Assembly: GCA_038209555.1 (NCBI GenBank)
Contig: JBBQXP010000069.1
Coordinates: forward strand, 1-15,991
Origin: DASQGA01 sp038209555
Lineage (GTDB): Bacteria > Actinomycetota > Thermoleophilia > Gaiellales > Gaiellaceae
DNA: 15,991 nucleotides
Reading direction: 5' to 3'
Part shown: one piece after another, positions 9,536 to 15,991 of the stretch
How positions within the stretch are numbered: the first letter of the stretch is position 1
How the letters are laid out: each line of letters starts with the position of its first letter
Notes under the pieces: model-generated
What the model was told of the DNA's origin: nothing
Seen by the model: the letters and a program-made list of their open reading frames with translations, nothing else
The model's database searches: none
Position numbers and translations under genes: made by a program

Positions 9536-10509
9536 TGGAAGAGCAGGTGGCGGGGGTGAGGGAACCGGTTCAGGCGACGCGCTCGGCCGACCTGGCCAGG
9601 CGGATCACCGAGAACTTGCGCCGCGTCATGCACGCGCCCGACGAGACGCTCGACCTCGCCGTGCTGTGTCTCTTCAGCGAGGGCCACCTGATCATCGAAG
9701 ATCTTCCCGGGGTCGGGAAGACGACCCTCGCCAAGGCACTAGCACGCTCCGTCGACCTCTCGTTCTCGAGGATGCAGTTCACTCCCGACCTTTTACCCTC
9801 GGACGTGACGGGCGTGAATGTCTTCGACCAGCGGTCGAACGAGTTCGAGTTCCGTCCCGGCCCGGTGTTCGCGAATGTGCTCCTCGTGGACGAGATCAAC
9901 CGCACGTCGCCGAAGACCCAGGCCGCGCTCCTCGAGTGCATGCAGGAAGGCCAGGTGACCGTCGACGGCCACTCGTACGGGCTCGCGCCGCCCTTCATGG
10001 TCATGGCGACGCAGAACCCGATTGAGTACGAGGGCACGTATCCGCTGCCGGAGGCTCAACTCGACCGCTTCACGATGCGGATCGCGATCGGCTACCCGCC
10101 GCTGGCGGCCGAGGCGCGGATGCTGAACGAGCAGACCACCGAGGATCCGCTCGAGTCGTTGACCCCCGTGGCGAGCGCCGAGGACGTGATCGGGGCTATC
10201 GAGGACTCGCGGCGCGTGTACGTCGAGGAGAGCGTCAACCGCTACGTGGTGACGCTCCTGCGCCAGACCCGCGGAGACAGCCGGCTCCACCTGGGTGCGA
10301 GCCCCCGGGCCGGCATCAATCTGCTCCGGGTAGCCAAGGCCCGCGCACTGGCCGCCGGGCGCGACTACGTCGTCCCGGAGGACGTGAAGGGAATCGCGCC
10401 ATCCGTCCTCGCTCACCGGCTCATCCTTGCTCCAGAGGCTCGCTCCGCCGGCCTGGACGGCGTGGACCTCGTCCGCGACCTCGTCGAGCGGACTCCCGTC
10501 CCGGTCTAG
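9535..10509 (+). CDS. MoxR-family AAA+ ATPase
   Basis: MoxR ATPases act as chaperones that mature or regulate partner proteins, usually encoded beside DUF58 or von Willebrand factor proteins, as here. The protein is 324 residues, typical for the family. Walker A G-V-G-K-T has its lysine at 62. Walker B L-L-V-D-E-I-N has Asp119 and Glu120. The sensor segment M-A-T-Q-N-P-I-E-Y-E-G-T-Y-P-L-P-E-A-Q-L-D-R-F is fully conserved. The lid domain contains S-P-R-A-G-I-N-L-L. The ATG overlaps the coaBC stop as TGATG and is preceded by a strong AGAGGAG at 9524-9530, so it is probably co-translated with coaBC. The substrate is unknown; the downstream DUF58 and transglutaminase proteins are the likely partners. 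Confidence 0.95.
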   Translation: MEEQVAGVREPVQATRSADLARRITENLRRVMHAPDETLDLAVLCLFSEGHLIIEDLPGVGKTTLAKALARSVDLSFSRMQFTPDLLPSDVTGVNVFDQRSNEFEFRPGPVFANVLLVDEINRTSPKTQAALLECMQEGQVTVDGHSYGLAPPFMVMATQNPIEYEGTYPLPEAQLDRFTMRIAIGYPPLAAEARMLNEQTTEDPLESLTPVASAEDVIGAIEDSRRVYVEESVNRYVVTLLRQTRGDSRLHLGASPRAGINLLRVAKARALAAGRDYVVPEDVKGIAPSVLAHRLILAPEARSAGLDGVDLVRDLVERTPVPV

Positions 10510-10681
10510 ATGATTGATCGACAATTACCACACCCTCGGATGGCGGCACAGACGCGGCGCCAGACCGCACCCTCGCCCTTGCCAAGGCTTCTAGCCTTGC
10601 CTGTGGGCGATGGCGCACCCTGGCTTGGTCTGATCCGTCCCCGCGGGCATGGCAATCACCGACCAACCATCTAGGAACACG
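10510..10681 (+). other. 172-base intergenic region with nested inverted repeats (10556-10632)
   Basis: No gene is seen here. The sequence holds three nested complementary pairs around one centre: CAGACC (10561-10566) with GGTCTG (10627-10632), CGCCC (10574-10578) with GGGCG (10605-10609), and CAAGGC (10583-10588) with GCCTTG (10594-10599) around a TTCTA loop. A competing pair is GCGCCA (10557-10562) with TGGCGC (10611-10616), which would exclude the outermost stem. CACCCT occurs three times (10530-10535, 10568-10573 and 10615-10620). The downstream DUF58 gene has its own AGGA at 10673-10676. Candidates are an attenuator, a processing site or a small structured RNA within an otherwise overlapping operon. 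No recognised riboswitch class is matched, and GC-rich DNA gives chance pairing. Confidence 0.45.
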
Positions 10682-11908
10682 ATGCTGACCGACCGCGGCC
10701 GCTGGATCCTCGCATTCGGCGGCCTGACGTACCTCGTCGCGTGGGGCTTCGGCTCGGAGCCGCTCTATCCGGTCGCCGTCGGCCTCGTGCTCGCGGTCTC
10801 CGGGGCTGCCCTCTGGGTGCGACTCCTCCGAAAGCCGATGACGCTTCGCCGGTCGCTGGGACATGGTGACCACGTGGCCGGCGATGACGTGCCGGTTCAG
10901 CTGGAACTCGAGGTCGAGGGCCGCTTTCCGACCAGCAGCCTCGTCGTCACGGAGCGGATCGCGAGGATCGGCGTGCGCGAGACTGTGCTGACCCGCCACG
11001 GGGGGCGTCTGCGCGGCGGCTACGTCCTCCACGACGTTCCGAGAGGGCGCTACCCGATCCAGTCCGCCGAAGTCGTAATCGAGGATCCCTTCGGGCTCGA
11101 GCGTATCGAGGAGGCGCTTCCGAGGCGTGAGTCGCTCCTTGTCTACCCCCGCCTCGCTGAGCTCGAGAGCCTCTTCTCCGACGCGGGCGCGCGCACGCCG
11201 GGCGGCCGGCGGCTGCTCATGCGCCGCACGACCGGGTTCGAGCTCCACTCTGTCCGCGACTACGAGCAGGGCGAGTCGCTCCGCCGGGTCCACTGGCCTT
11301 CGACTGCACGGCGTGGGCAGCTCATGGTCAAGGAGCTCGAGGACGCGCCGCGCGACGAGACGGCCGTGCTCCTCGATGCAGACGGCGGCTCGGTGGTCGG
11401 AAGTCCACCGGACTCCACGTTCGAGCTCCAGGTTCGCGCCGCGGGCTCGATCCTGCTCGCGCAGGCAAAGCGGGCGCGCCGCTCCTCGCTCATCGTGAAC
11501 TCGCGCAGGCCGTGCTACCAGCGCGTGCACTCCTTCGAGGGTGACTGGCACTTGGCACTCGAGATCCTGGCTGCGGTCGAGCCGGACGGTCATCTCGCCG
11601 CCTCGACGCTCGTGGCGGACGAGGCAGGCGCAGCCGCGCGGGCGCTCGAGCTCACGGTCGTGACCGCTTCCCTTTCACCAAAGCTGATCGAGCAGCTCCT
11701 GCAACGTGCGGGCGCTCACCACCCGGCCACGATCGTCTACGTCGACCCGCGAAGCTTCGGCACCGAGCCGAACCGCCCGGATCACGATGCGAGCGGCCAA
11801 CTGATCCGCCTGGCGCGCGCGGGCATCGCAGTGGCGGTACTGCGGCGTGGCGACGACCTGACGGAGAAGCTCTCCGGGACCGCCCGGGCAGGAGTTTCCG
11901 TTGGCTAG
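10682..11908 (+). CDS. DUF58 family membrane protein, MoxR partner
   Basis: DUF58 proteins accompany MoxR ATPases and often a transglutaminase; some resemble von Willebrand A proteins. Their biochemical role is poorly defined. This one is 408 residues. Two hydrophobic segments lie near the N-terminus (about 9-26 and 29-48), followed by a beta-rich region. The diagnostic DUF58 motif begins at about 192 (R-D-Y-E-Q-G-E-S-L-R-R-V-H-W) and continues through A-R-R-G-Q-L-M-V-K-E-L-E. A C-terminal alpha/beta part follows. ATG 10682 is preferred because AGGA sits at 10673-10676 with a 5-base gap and the protein starts just before the first membrane helix. An in-frame ATG at 10649 would add 11 residues. 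It overlaps the transglutaminase gene by eight bases. Confidence 0.92.
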   Translation: MLTDRGRWILAFGGLTYLVAWGFGSEPLYPVAVGLVLAVSGAALWVRLLRKPMTLRRSLGHGDHVAGDDVPVQLELEVEGRFPTSSLVVTERIARIGVRETVLTRHGGRLRGGYVLHDVPRGRYPIQSAEVVIEDPFGLERIEEALPRRESLLVYPRLAELESLFSDAGARTPGGRRLLMRRTTGFELHSVRDYEQGESLRRVHWPSTARRGQLMVKELEDAPRDETAVLLDADGGSVVGSPPDSTFELQVRAAGSILLAQAKRARRSSLIVNSRRPCYQRVHSFEGDWHLALEILAAVEPDGHLAASTLVADEAGAAARALELTVVTASLSPKLIEQLLQRAGAHHPATIVYVDPRSFGTEPNRPDHDASGQLIRLARAGIAVAVLRRGDDLTEKLSGTARAGVSVG

Positions 11909-14237
11909 GGTGCTCGCCGCGTTCACCCTCGCTGCTGTCCTTGTAACGGTGAGCTGGTTCAGGCTTGAACAGCGCGACGTGCCGCTGGCAGTCGTCCTCG
12001 CCGTGATCGGAATCGCGCTCCTGCCGACACTCGCGGTGGCACTGGGGCGGCGACGGGCGGAAGTCGCCGGAGTCCTCGTCCTCGCCGCGATCTTCGCTGC
12101 CGGAGTCGCCTGGGAGGTCTCGCCGCTCGAAGCCCGGCCGGGGAGCGGTCATGACTTCTTCGGGCCGGTTCTGGGCGCAGCGCGAGATGGCCTCCAGGAC
12201 TTCTACGACGCCACACTCCCGTTCGACCGCGTGGACTACCCGACCATGCACGGGCTCGTCGTGATCGCCGTCTTCGGCTTCGCGGCGCTCGTGGGGATGC
12301 TGGCCGCTGCGAAGCGACCCGTCGCAGCCGCGCTCGCGCTTCTGGTCGGGGTGGGGTGGCCGGCAACCCTTCTCCCAGGTGACAACCCCCTCTTCGCCGG
12401 AGCGCTCGCGCTCGCTGGCATGCTCCTCATCCTCTTCCTCTTCCGGGCTCGCGGCAGGGCCCTCCGTGGGCTCGCTCCCGCCCTCGTCGTCGGCGGCTTG
12501 CTCGTGCTCGCCGCCGTGGGTGCGTCATCGACGGAGGCCGTCGCGAAGGGCGCATTCCTCCGCTGGCAGCAGTGGGATCTCTACGACCGGCCTGACAAGG
12601 CAGTCAGCGTCTCCTACGTCTGGACGTCGAACTACGACGGGCTCCGCTTTCCGAAGAAGAAGACGGTCGTCATGCGGGTGCAAGTCGACGGGCCCCGCCG
12701 CCCGCTCTACTGGCGTGCGACGGTGCTCGAGGACTACAACGGCGGGACGTGGAACGAGACGGGCGATCTCAGCGAGTCCAAACCGTCCCGGGAGGAGATC
12801 GATGTCGGGAGCGACGATCGGCTCCTTCCCGGCGCCGGGAAGAGAAAGGCGAACTGGGTCAAGCAAGAGATCTCGATTCAGGCGCTCCGCGACAACCATC
12901 TGATCGCATCGGCACAGCCAGTGCGGTGGCGTCCGGGCACGAGCTCCGACTACCAGACGGGCCCGAGCGGCAGTGTGCTCCTCGAGCAGACCCTGCGTCA
13001 GGGCCAGAAGTACACCGCCTGGAGTTATGTGCCGAAGGCCAAGCCGAGCGAACTGGCGGATGCAGGGACGGCATATTCCGGCGAGCTCGACTCGCGGTAC
13101 TTCGAGCCCCTCTCCGGGATCCGGGTGCCGGCGTTCGGCGCGGCCGAGCGGGAGCGCGTCATGAACCGCCTCTTCGCCACCACGAACGACTCCTTTCTCC
13201 TGGCTCACCGCGGTCTGTACCAGACCGCCGTTGCCCTGACGAAGGAATCCCCGACGCCGTATGCCGCCGCGGCAGTCCTGGAGGCGTGGTTCAGAAACCA
13301 AGACGGGGGCGGATTCACGTACGACGAGACTCCGCCGGAAGCGCCCTTCGGGGAGCCCCCGCTCGTTGCCTTCCTGAAGGATAAGCGGGGGTACTGCCAG
13401 CATTTCGCGGGCGCCATGGCGCTCATGCTCCGGTTCGTGGGCGTGCCGGCGCGGGTCGCGGCGGGCTTTACGAGCGGCCGGTGGGATGCAGACAGGCATG
13501 AGTGGACCGTCACCGACCACAACGCCCATACGTGGGTCGAGGTGTACTTCCCGGGCCGCGGCTGGCTTGCGTTCGACCCGACTCCGGGCCGGGGGAATCT
13601 CGACTCAGAGTATTCCGCAACCGCGGCTGCGTTCAACGGACCGGATGGCGCGATAGCAGGGCTTCCAGGCGCCTTCGCAGCAATCGCCGCGGGGTACTAC
13701 GAGACCCTCACGGCGGACAACAGCGGCGGGACGATCAGGAACCGGCGGAACGAGATCGGCGCGACCGCGCCCGGCTCCCGTGGCGGCGACCCGAATGCGA
13801 CAGCGGACGAAAGCGGCGACGGCGGCGGGGCGGCCCTGCTTCGGCTTGTCGGTCTGCTCGTGGGCGTCGGCGCGCTCTTGCTGATGGCCGCAAAGATGGC
13901 GCGTCGGCAGCTTCGCTTCGCTTCGAAGGACCCGCGCCGGATCGCGTCGGCCTGTCGCAGCGACCTGGTCGGCTATCTGGCCGACCAGGGCGTCGAAGCG
14001 CCCCGGAGCCTGACCCTGTCTGAGCTCGGTGAGCTGGTCGAGACGGAATTCGCCGTCAACTCGGACCCGTACGTCCACAGCCTCTCGGAGGCTCGGTTCG
14101 GGCCGCCGGCCGAGTCGGGACCCGCGATTCGCCGAGCCCGCCGCGAGCTCAGGCTCCTGCGCCGCGAGCTCGGGCGCCAGCTGAGCTTCGGCCGCCGCCT
14201 GCGCGGAACGCTCAGCCTACGTTCGCTCACGGCGTAG
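11901..14237 (+). CDS. TgpA-type membrane transglutaminase-like protein (DUF3488 plus transglutaminase core)
   Basis: This 778-residue membrane protein has about seven hydrophobic helices in residues 1-210, then a large external domain, then one more helix near 647-665 and a basic cytoplasmic tail rich in Arg. The transglutaminase core has all three catalytic residues: Cys499 in R-G-Y-C-Q-H-F, His543 in H-N-A-H-T-W and Asp559 in F-D-P-T-P-G. The architecture matches the TgpA family, whose members sit next to MoxR and DUF58 genes. TgpA is essential in Pseudomonas aeruginosa, with an unsettled substrate. The start is TTG 11901 with AGGAG at 11890-11894 (6-base gap); the alternative GTG 11910 would remove three residues. 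The stop overlaps the next GTG start by one base. It probably acts on proteins or peptides at the outer face of the membrane, which is an inference. Confidence 0.94.
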   Translation: MARVLAAFTLAAVLVTVSWFRLEQRDVPLAVVLAVIGIALLPTLAVALGRRRAEVAGVLVLAAIFAAGVAWEVSPLEARPGSGHDFFGPVLGAARDGLQDFYDATLPFDRVDYPTMHGLVVIAVFGFAALVGMLAAAKRPVAAALALLVGVGWPATLLPGDNPLFAGALALAGMLLILFLFRARGRALRGLAPALVVGGLLVLAAVGASSTEAVAKGAFLRWQQWDLYDRPDKAVSVSYVWTSNYDGLRFPKKKTVVMRVQVDGPRRPLYWRATVLEDYNGGTWNETGDLSESKPSREEIDVGSDDRLLPGAGKRKANWVKQEISIQALRDNHLIASAQPVRWRPGTSSDYQTGPSGSVLLEQTLRQGQKYTAWSYVPKAKPSELADAGTAYSGELDSRYFEPLSGIRVPAFGAAERERVMNRLFATTNDSFLLAHRGLYQTAVALTKESPTPYAAAAVLEAWFRNQDGGGFTYDETPPEAPFGEPPLVAFLKDKRGYCQHFAGAMALMLRFVGVPARVAAGFTSGRWDADRHEWTVTDHNAHTWVEVYFPGRGWLAFDPTPGRGNLDSEYSATAAAFNGPDGAIAGLPGAFAAIAAGYYETLTADNSGGTIRNRRNEIGATAPGSRGGDPNATADESGDGGGAALLRLVGLLVGVGALLLMAAKMARRQLRFASKDPRRIASACRSDLVGYLADQGVEAPRSLTLSELGELVETEFAVNSDPYVHSLSEARFGPPAESGPAIRRARRELRLLRRELGRQLSFGRRLRGTLSLRSLTA

Positions 14238-14950
14238 TGCTCAGCGGGGTGGTGTTGGCTGCCGGCGTGGGACGGCGGCTTCGCCCGTTGACCGAGCAGT
14301 GGCCGAAGCCAATCCTTCCGATTGACGGACGCGCTGTGATCGCGACGCTCCTGCTCGAGCTGCGGACCGCCGGTCTCTCCGAAGTGACGGTGGTCGTCGG
14401 GCACCTCGGCGAGCAGGTAGAGGGCCTCCTCGGCGACGGCTCCGGGTTCGGCCTCTCGATCCGCTACGCCCAGCAACCGACACCGGACGGCTCCGCGGAT
14501 GCCGTGAGGCGGGCTCTCATCGCTGGCGTGGAGCCTCCACTCCTCGTGGCCGGAGCCGACACGGTCTTCAGCCGCGGCGACATCCAGGCGGCGGCGGCGA
14601 CCTGGTCGACGTCAGGCGCAGCCGGCGGCCTGGGCGTCCGTCCCGTCCCGCCAGGGGAGCTCGCGCGCCGCGCACCGGTGCGCGCCTCCCAGGGCCGCGT
14701 CATCGCGCTCGGCGGTGAGGCGGACGACCGCGAGGGAGCACAAAAGCTCGCTGCCGCACCGCTCTGGTTTCTCGACGATCGTTTCGTGGTCCGACTCGAG
14801 GGGCTTCCGGGCCCGCCCTACGAGCTGGCAGAAGCCGGGCGGCGGCTTCTGGAGGCCGGCGAGACGATTCTCGCGCTCGAGCTACGACCCACCCGCGACC
14901 TTACGCATCCCGAAGATGTCGTCCGGCACAACTACCCCTATCTTGGGTAA
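14237..14950 (+). CDS. NDP-sugar pyrophosphorylase / nucleotidyltransferase
   Basis: The protein is 237 residues and consists of a single nucleotidyltransferase domain that joins a sugar 1-phosphate to a nucleotide. The N-terminal signature L-A-A-G-V-G-R-R-L-R-P-L-T (7-19) is followed by P-K-P-I-L-P-I with Lys24. A metal-binding aspartate is likely at Asp108 in A-G-A-D. There is no acyltransferase or hexapeptide extension, so it is shorter than GlmU or RmlA and similar in size to MurU-like uridylyltransferases. The substrate cannot be told from sequence. The start is GTG 14237, overlapping the transglutaminase stop by one base (TAGTG), so the two are translationally linked. That suggests a role in envelope sugar or cell-wall precursor metabolism alongside the membrane transglutaminase. 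Confidence 0.88.
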   Translation: MLSGVVLAAGVGRRLRPLTEQWPKPILPIDGRAVIATLLLELRTAGLSEVTVVVGHLGEQVEGLLGDGSGFGLSIRYAQQPTPDGSADAVRRALIAGVEPPLLVAGADTVFSRGDIQAAAATWSTSGAAGGLGVRPVPPGELARRAPVRASQGRVIALGGEADDREGAQKLAAAPLWFLDDRFVVRLEGLPGPPYELAEAGRRLLEAGETILALELRPTRDLTHPEDVVRHNYPYLG

Positions 14951-14961
14951 AAACCGGAGTG

Positions 14962-15327
14962 ATGACCGAGAAAACCGAGACGACCTACGACCTCTACCGG
15001 ATGGGCCGCGACCATCTCGCTGCCGGACTGAACGCGCAGGCAACCGTCGCGCTCGAGAAGGCCAAGAGACGCGAGCCGGCGAAAGCGTCGATCCGCGAGG
15101 CGCTCGGGATCGCGTACTTCCGGATCCGGCGCTTCGCCGAGGCCGAACGCGAGTTCCGGGAGATGCTCGAGATCGCGCCCATCGACCACTACGCTCACTT
15201 CGCGCTCGGGCGTTGCCTCGAGAAGCAGGGGCGTCGGGACGAGGCGGCAGGGCACTACAAGCTGGCCCGGTTCTTCCGGCCGCAGAGCCGGGACTACCAG
15301 AAGGCACTCGAGAGCCTCCGCCGCTGA
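14962..15327 (+). CDS. Small TPR-repeat protein
   Basis: This 121-residue protein contains about three tetratricopeptide-like helix pairs covering most of its length (for example A-T-V-A-L-E-K-A-K-R-R-E-P, then A-L-G-I-A-Y-F-R-I-R-R-F-A-E-A-E-R-E-F, then A-L-G-R-C-L-E-K-Q-G-R-R-D-E-A). There is no signal peptide or membrane helix. TPR proteins mediate protein contacts; its partner is not known. It starts 11 bases after the nucleotidyltransferase stop, so it is probably in the same transcript. The start is ATG 14962 or the GTG immediately before it at 14959. The nearest purine-rich sequence, GGAG at 14956-14959, is very close, so the precise start is unsure. Confidence 0.85.
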   Translation: MTEKTETTYDLYRMGRDHLAAGLNAQATVALEKAKRREPAKASIREALGIAYFRIRRFAEAEREFREMLEIAPIDHYAHFALGRCLEKQGRRDEAAGHYKLARFFRPQSRDYQKALESLRR

Positions 15328-15408
15328 CCCTCGGCTAGCCGGCGCCGCCTTCCGGGACAGCGCAAGAGCATGTCGGACGCCCATCCGCGGCCGAGCGTGC
15401 TCGTTTGG
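15328..15408. other. Short gap between convergent genes
   Basis: These 81 bases separate the plus-strand TPR gene from the minus-strand gene end. There is a perfect 10-base palindrome, CGGCTAGCCG, at 15332-15341 and a weak hairpin, CGAG-CGTG-CTCG, at 15392-15403 followed by three T. A two-way terminator would be expected here, but no strong one is visible. Confidence 0.4.
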
Positions 15409-15991
15409 TCACCGCCATCTCGCATACCTTCCTCTGTACCGCTCGGCGAGCTCATGCCCGGCGATGACACACAGGACGATGAACATGGCGCCGAGGGTAG
15501 TCAGAGCCATTGGCGACCAGCCCGAGTCGGGATCAGAGGTGATCGCGAGTTTCGGCGCTCTCGGCTGCAGCAGGAAGTTCGCCGGAGGAGCCACACTCTC
15601 GGGTGCGACCACGGCACCGTTACCTCCGCTCGTCTCGCCAGGCGTCCGGGAGGAGAGGGGTGAGCCGCCGCTGCCCGAGGGGTCGAGGTCGACGAACGCG
15701 GCTATTTGAGCGCGGTCCTGGCTGGTCTCTTCGCCGGGGCCGCAGGTTGTTTTCTGCGCGTGCGCGGAGTCAAGGCTCTGGCCTGGTGCGACCACGACCA
15801 GGGTCTCACGCCTGATGGAGGTGACCTTCTGGCCTTGGACAGCGGTAACCCGGATTCTGTAGGTGCCGGCGCTGAGCGGATGCCCCTTGATTCGCCCCGA
15901 GAAGCTGAACTGGTTCTTTCCCTCTCTGCCGGTACGGGTGAATCCCCCTACCCCGCGGCAGTCGGGGGCGATCTGAACGATGGAGAAAACC
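15409..15991 (-). CDS. C-terminal end of a secreted, membrane-anchored protein with an Ig-like domain (5' end outside window)
   Basis: The minus-strand frame is open from the right edge to the TGA at 15409-15411, about 193 residues, so the N-terminal part is missing. The visible part starts with a beta-rich domain containing C-R-G-V-G, R-E-G-K-N-Q-F-S-F-S-G-R-I-K-G and L-S-A-G-T-Y-R-I-R-V-T-A. This pattern is seen in extracellular Ig- or fibronectin-like domains of Thermoleophilia proteins (from memory, unsearched). A Pro/Gly/Ser-rich linker follows. One hydrophobic helix lies close to the end (M-A-L-T-T-L-G-A-M-F-I-V-L-C-V-I-A-G), then a short basic tail (R-Y-R-G-R-Y-A-R-W-R). That suggests anchoring with the bulk outside. 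A GTG at 15795 is internal, not the true start. The protein's overall function is unknown. Confidence 0.75.
   Translation of the reverse strand, partial: VFSIVQIAPDCRGVGGFTRTGREGKNQFSFSGRIKGHPLSAGTYRIRVTAVQGQKVTSIRRETLVVVAPGQSLDSAHAQKTTCGPGEETSQDRAQIAAFVDLDPSGSGGSPLSSRTPGETSGGNGAVVAPESVAPPANFLLQPRAPKLAITSDPDSGWSPMALTTLGAMFIVLCVIAGHELAERYRGRYARWR

Noticed and set aside
10421..11593. Minus-strand open frame of 390 codons opposite DUF58
   Set aside because: It mirrors the codon pattern of the plus-strand gene, spans an intergenic gap and matches no family.
15392..15406. CGAGCGTGCTCG followed by TTT as an intrinsic terminator
   Set aside because: The stem is only four base pairs with a realistic loop and the T-run is three bases; too weak to call.
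15370..15663. Plus-strand open frame after the TPR gene
   Set aside because: It overlaps the minus-strand anchored protein, and its translation is Arg/Pro/Ser-rich with no domain; the minus frame has a clear membrane helix and linker.

Overview
This window is almost entirely a GC-rich, tightly packed bacterial gene block on the plus strand. It is preceded by about 440 bases of AT-rich DNA that look foreign to the rest. The main block (about 449 to 15991) looks actinobacterial. It carries an actinobacterial-type integration host factor (mIHF) directly upstream of gmk, rpoZ and coaBC, uses GTG and TTG starts, and overlaps genes by ATGA, TGATG and TAGTG. The mIHF, omega and CoaBC wording, and the C-terminal domain of the last protein, remind me of Thermoleophilia (Gaiellales/Solirubrobacterales). 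That placement is from memory and was not searched. The first ~440 bases hold a umuD-like gene end and a pair of CTCC/GGAG hairpins of a kind I associate with Bacteroidota.

Layout: (1) 1-448, AT-rich: the 3' part of a UmuD-like S24 peptidase whose Ser/Lys catalytic pair is substituted, then hairpins and an unrecognised short leader. (2) 449-7108, de novo pyrimidine synthesis: pyrC (its 5' third missing at the junction), carA, carB, pyrK and pyrD, each overlapping the next. Together these make carbamoyl phosphate and then convert carbamoyl aspartate to orotate; pyrB, which supplies carbamoyl aspartate, is not in the window and may lie upstream. (3) 7140-9535: a promoter that probably gives a leaderless message, then mihF, gmk, rpoZ and coaBC, covering nucleoid structure, GDP supply, RNA polymerase omega and coenzyme A synthesis. 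(4) 9535-14950: a MoxR AAA ATPase, a DUF58 protein, a large membrane transglutaminase (TgpA type) and an NDP-sugar pyrophosphorylase-like protein. The first three are a recurrent envelope/chaperone-like gene set. A 172-base gap with a nested inverted-repeat structure separates the MoxR gene from DUF58. (5) 14962-15327: a small TPR protein. (6) Convergent on the minus strand, the C-terminal end of a secreted or membrane-anchored protein that runs off the right edge.

No tRNA, rRNA, CRISPR array, transposase or integrase was seen. The strongest oddities are the composition break that beheads pyrC at about 440-450 (assembly chimera or real insertion), the substituted UmuD catalytic residues, the leaderless mihF promoter, the unclear gmk start with altered GMP-binding residues, and the structured intergenic region at 10556-10632.
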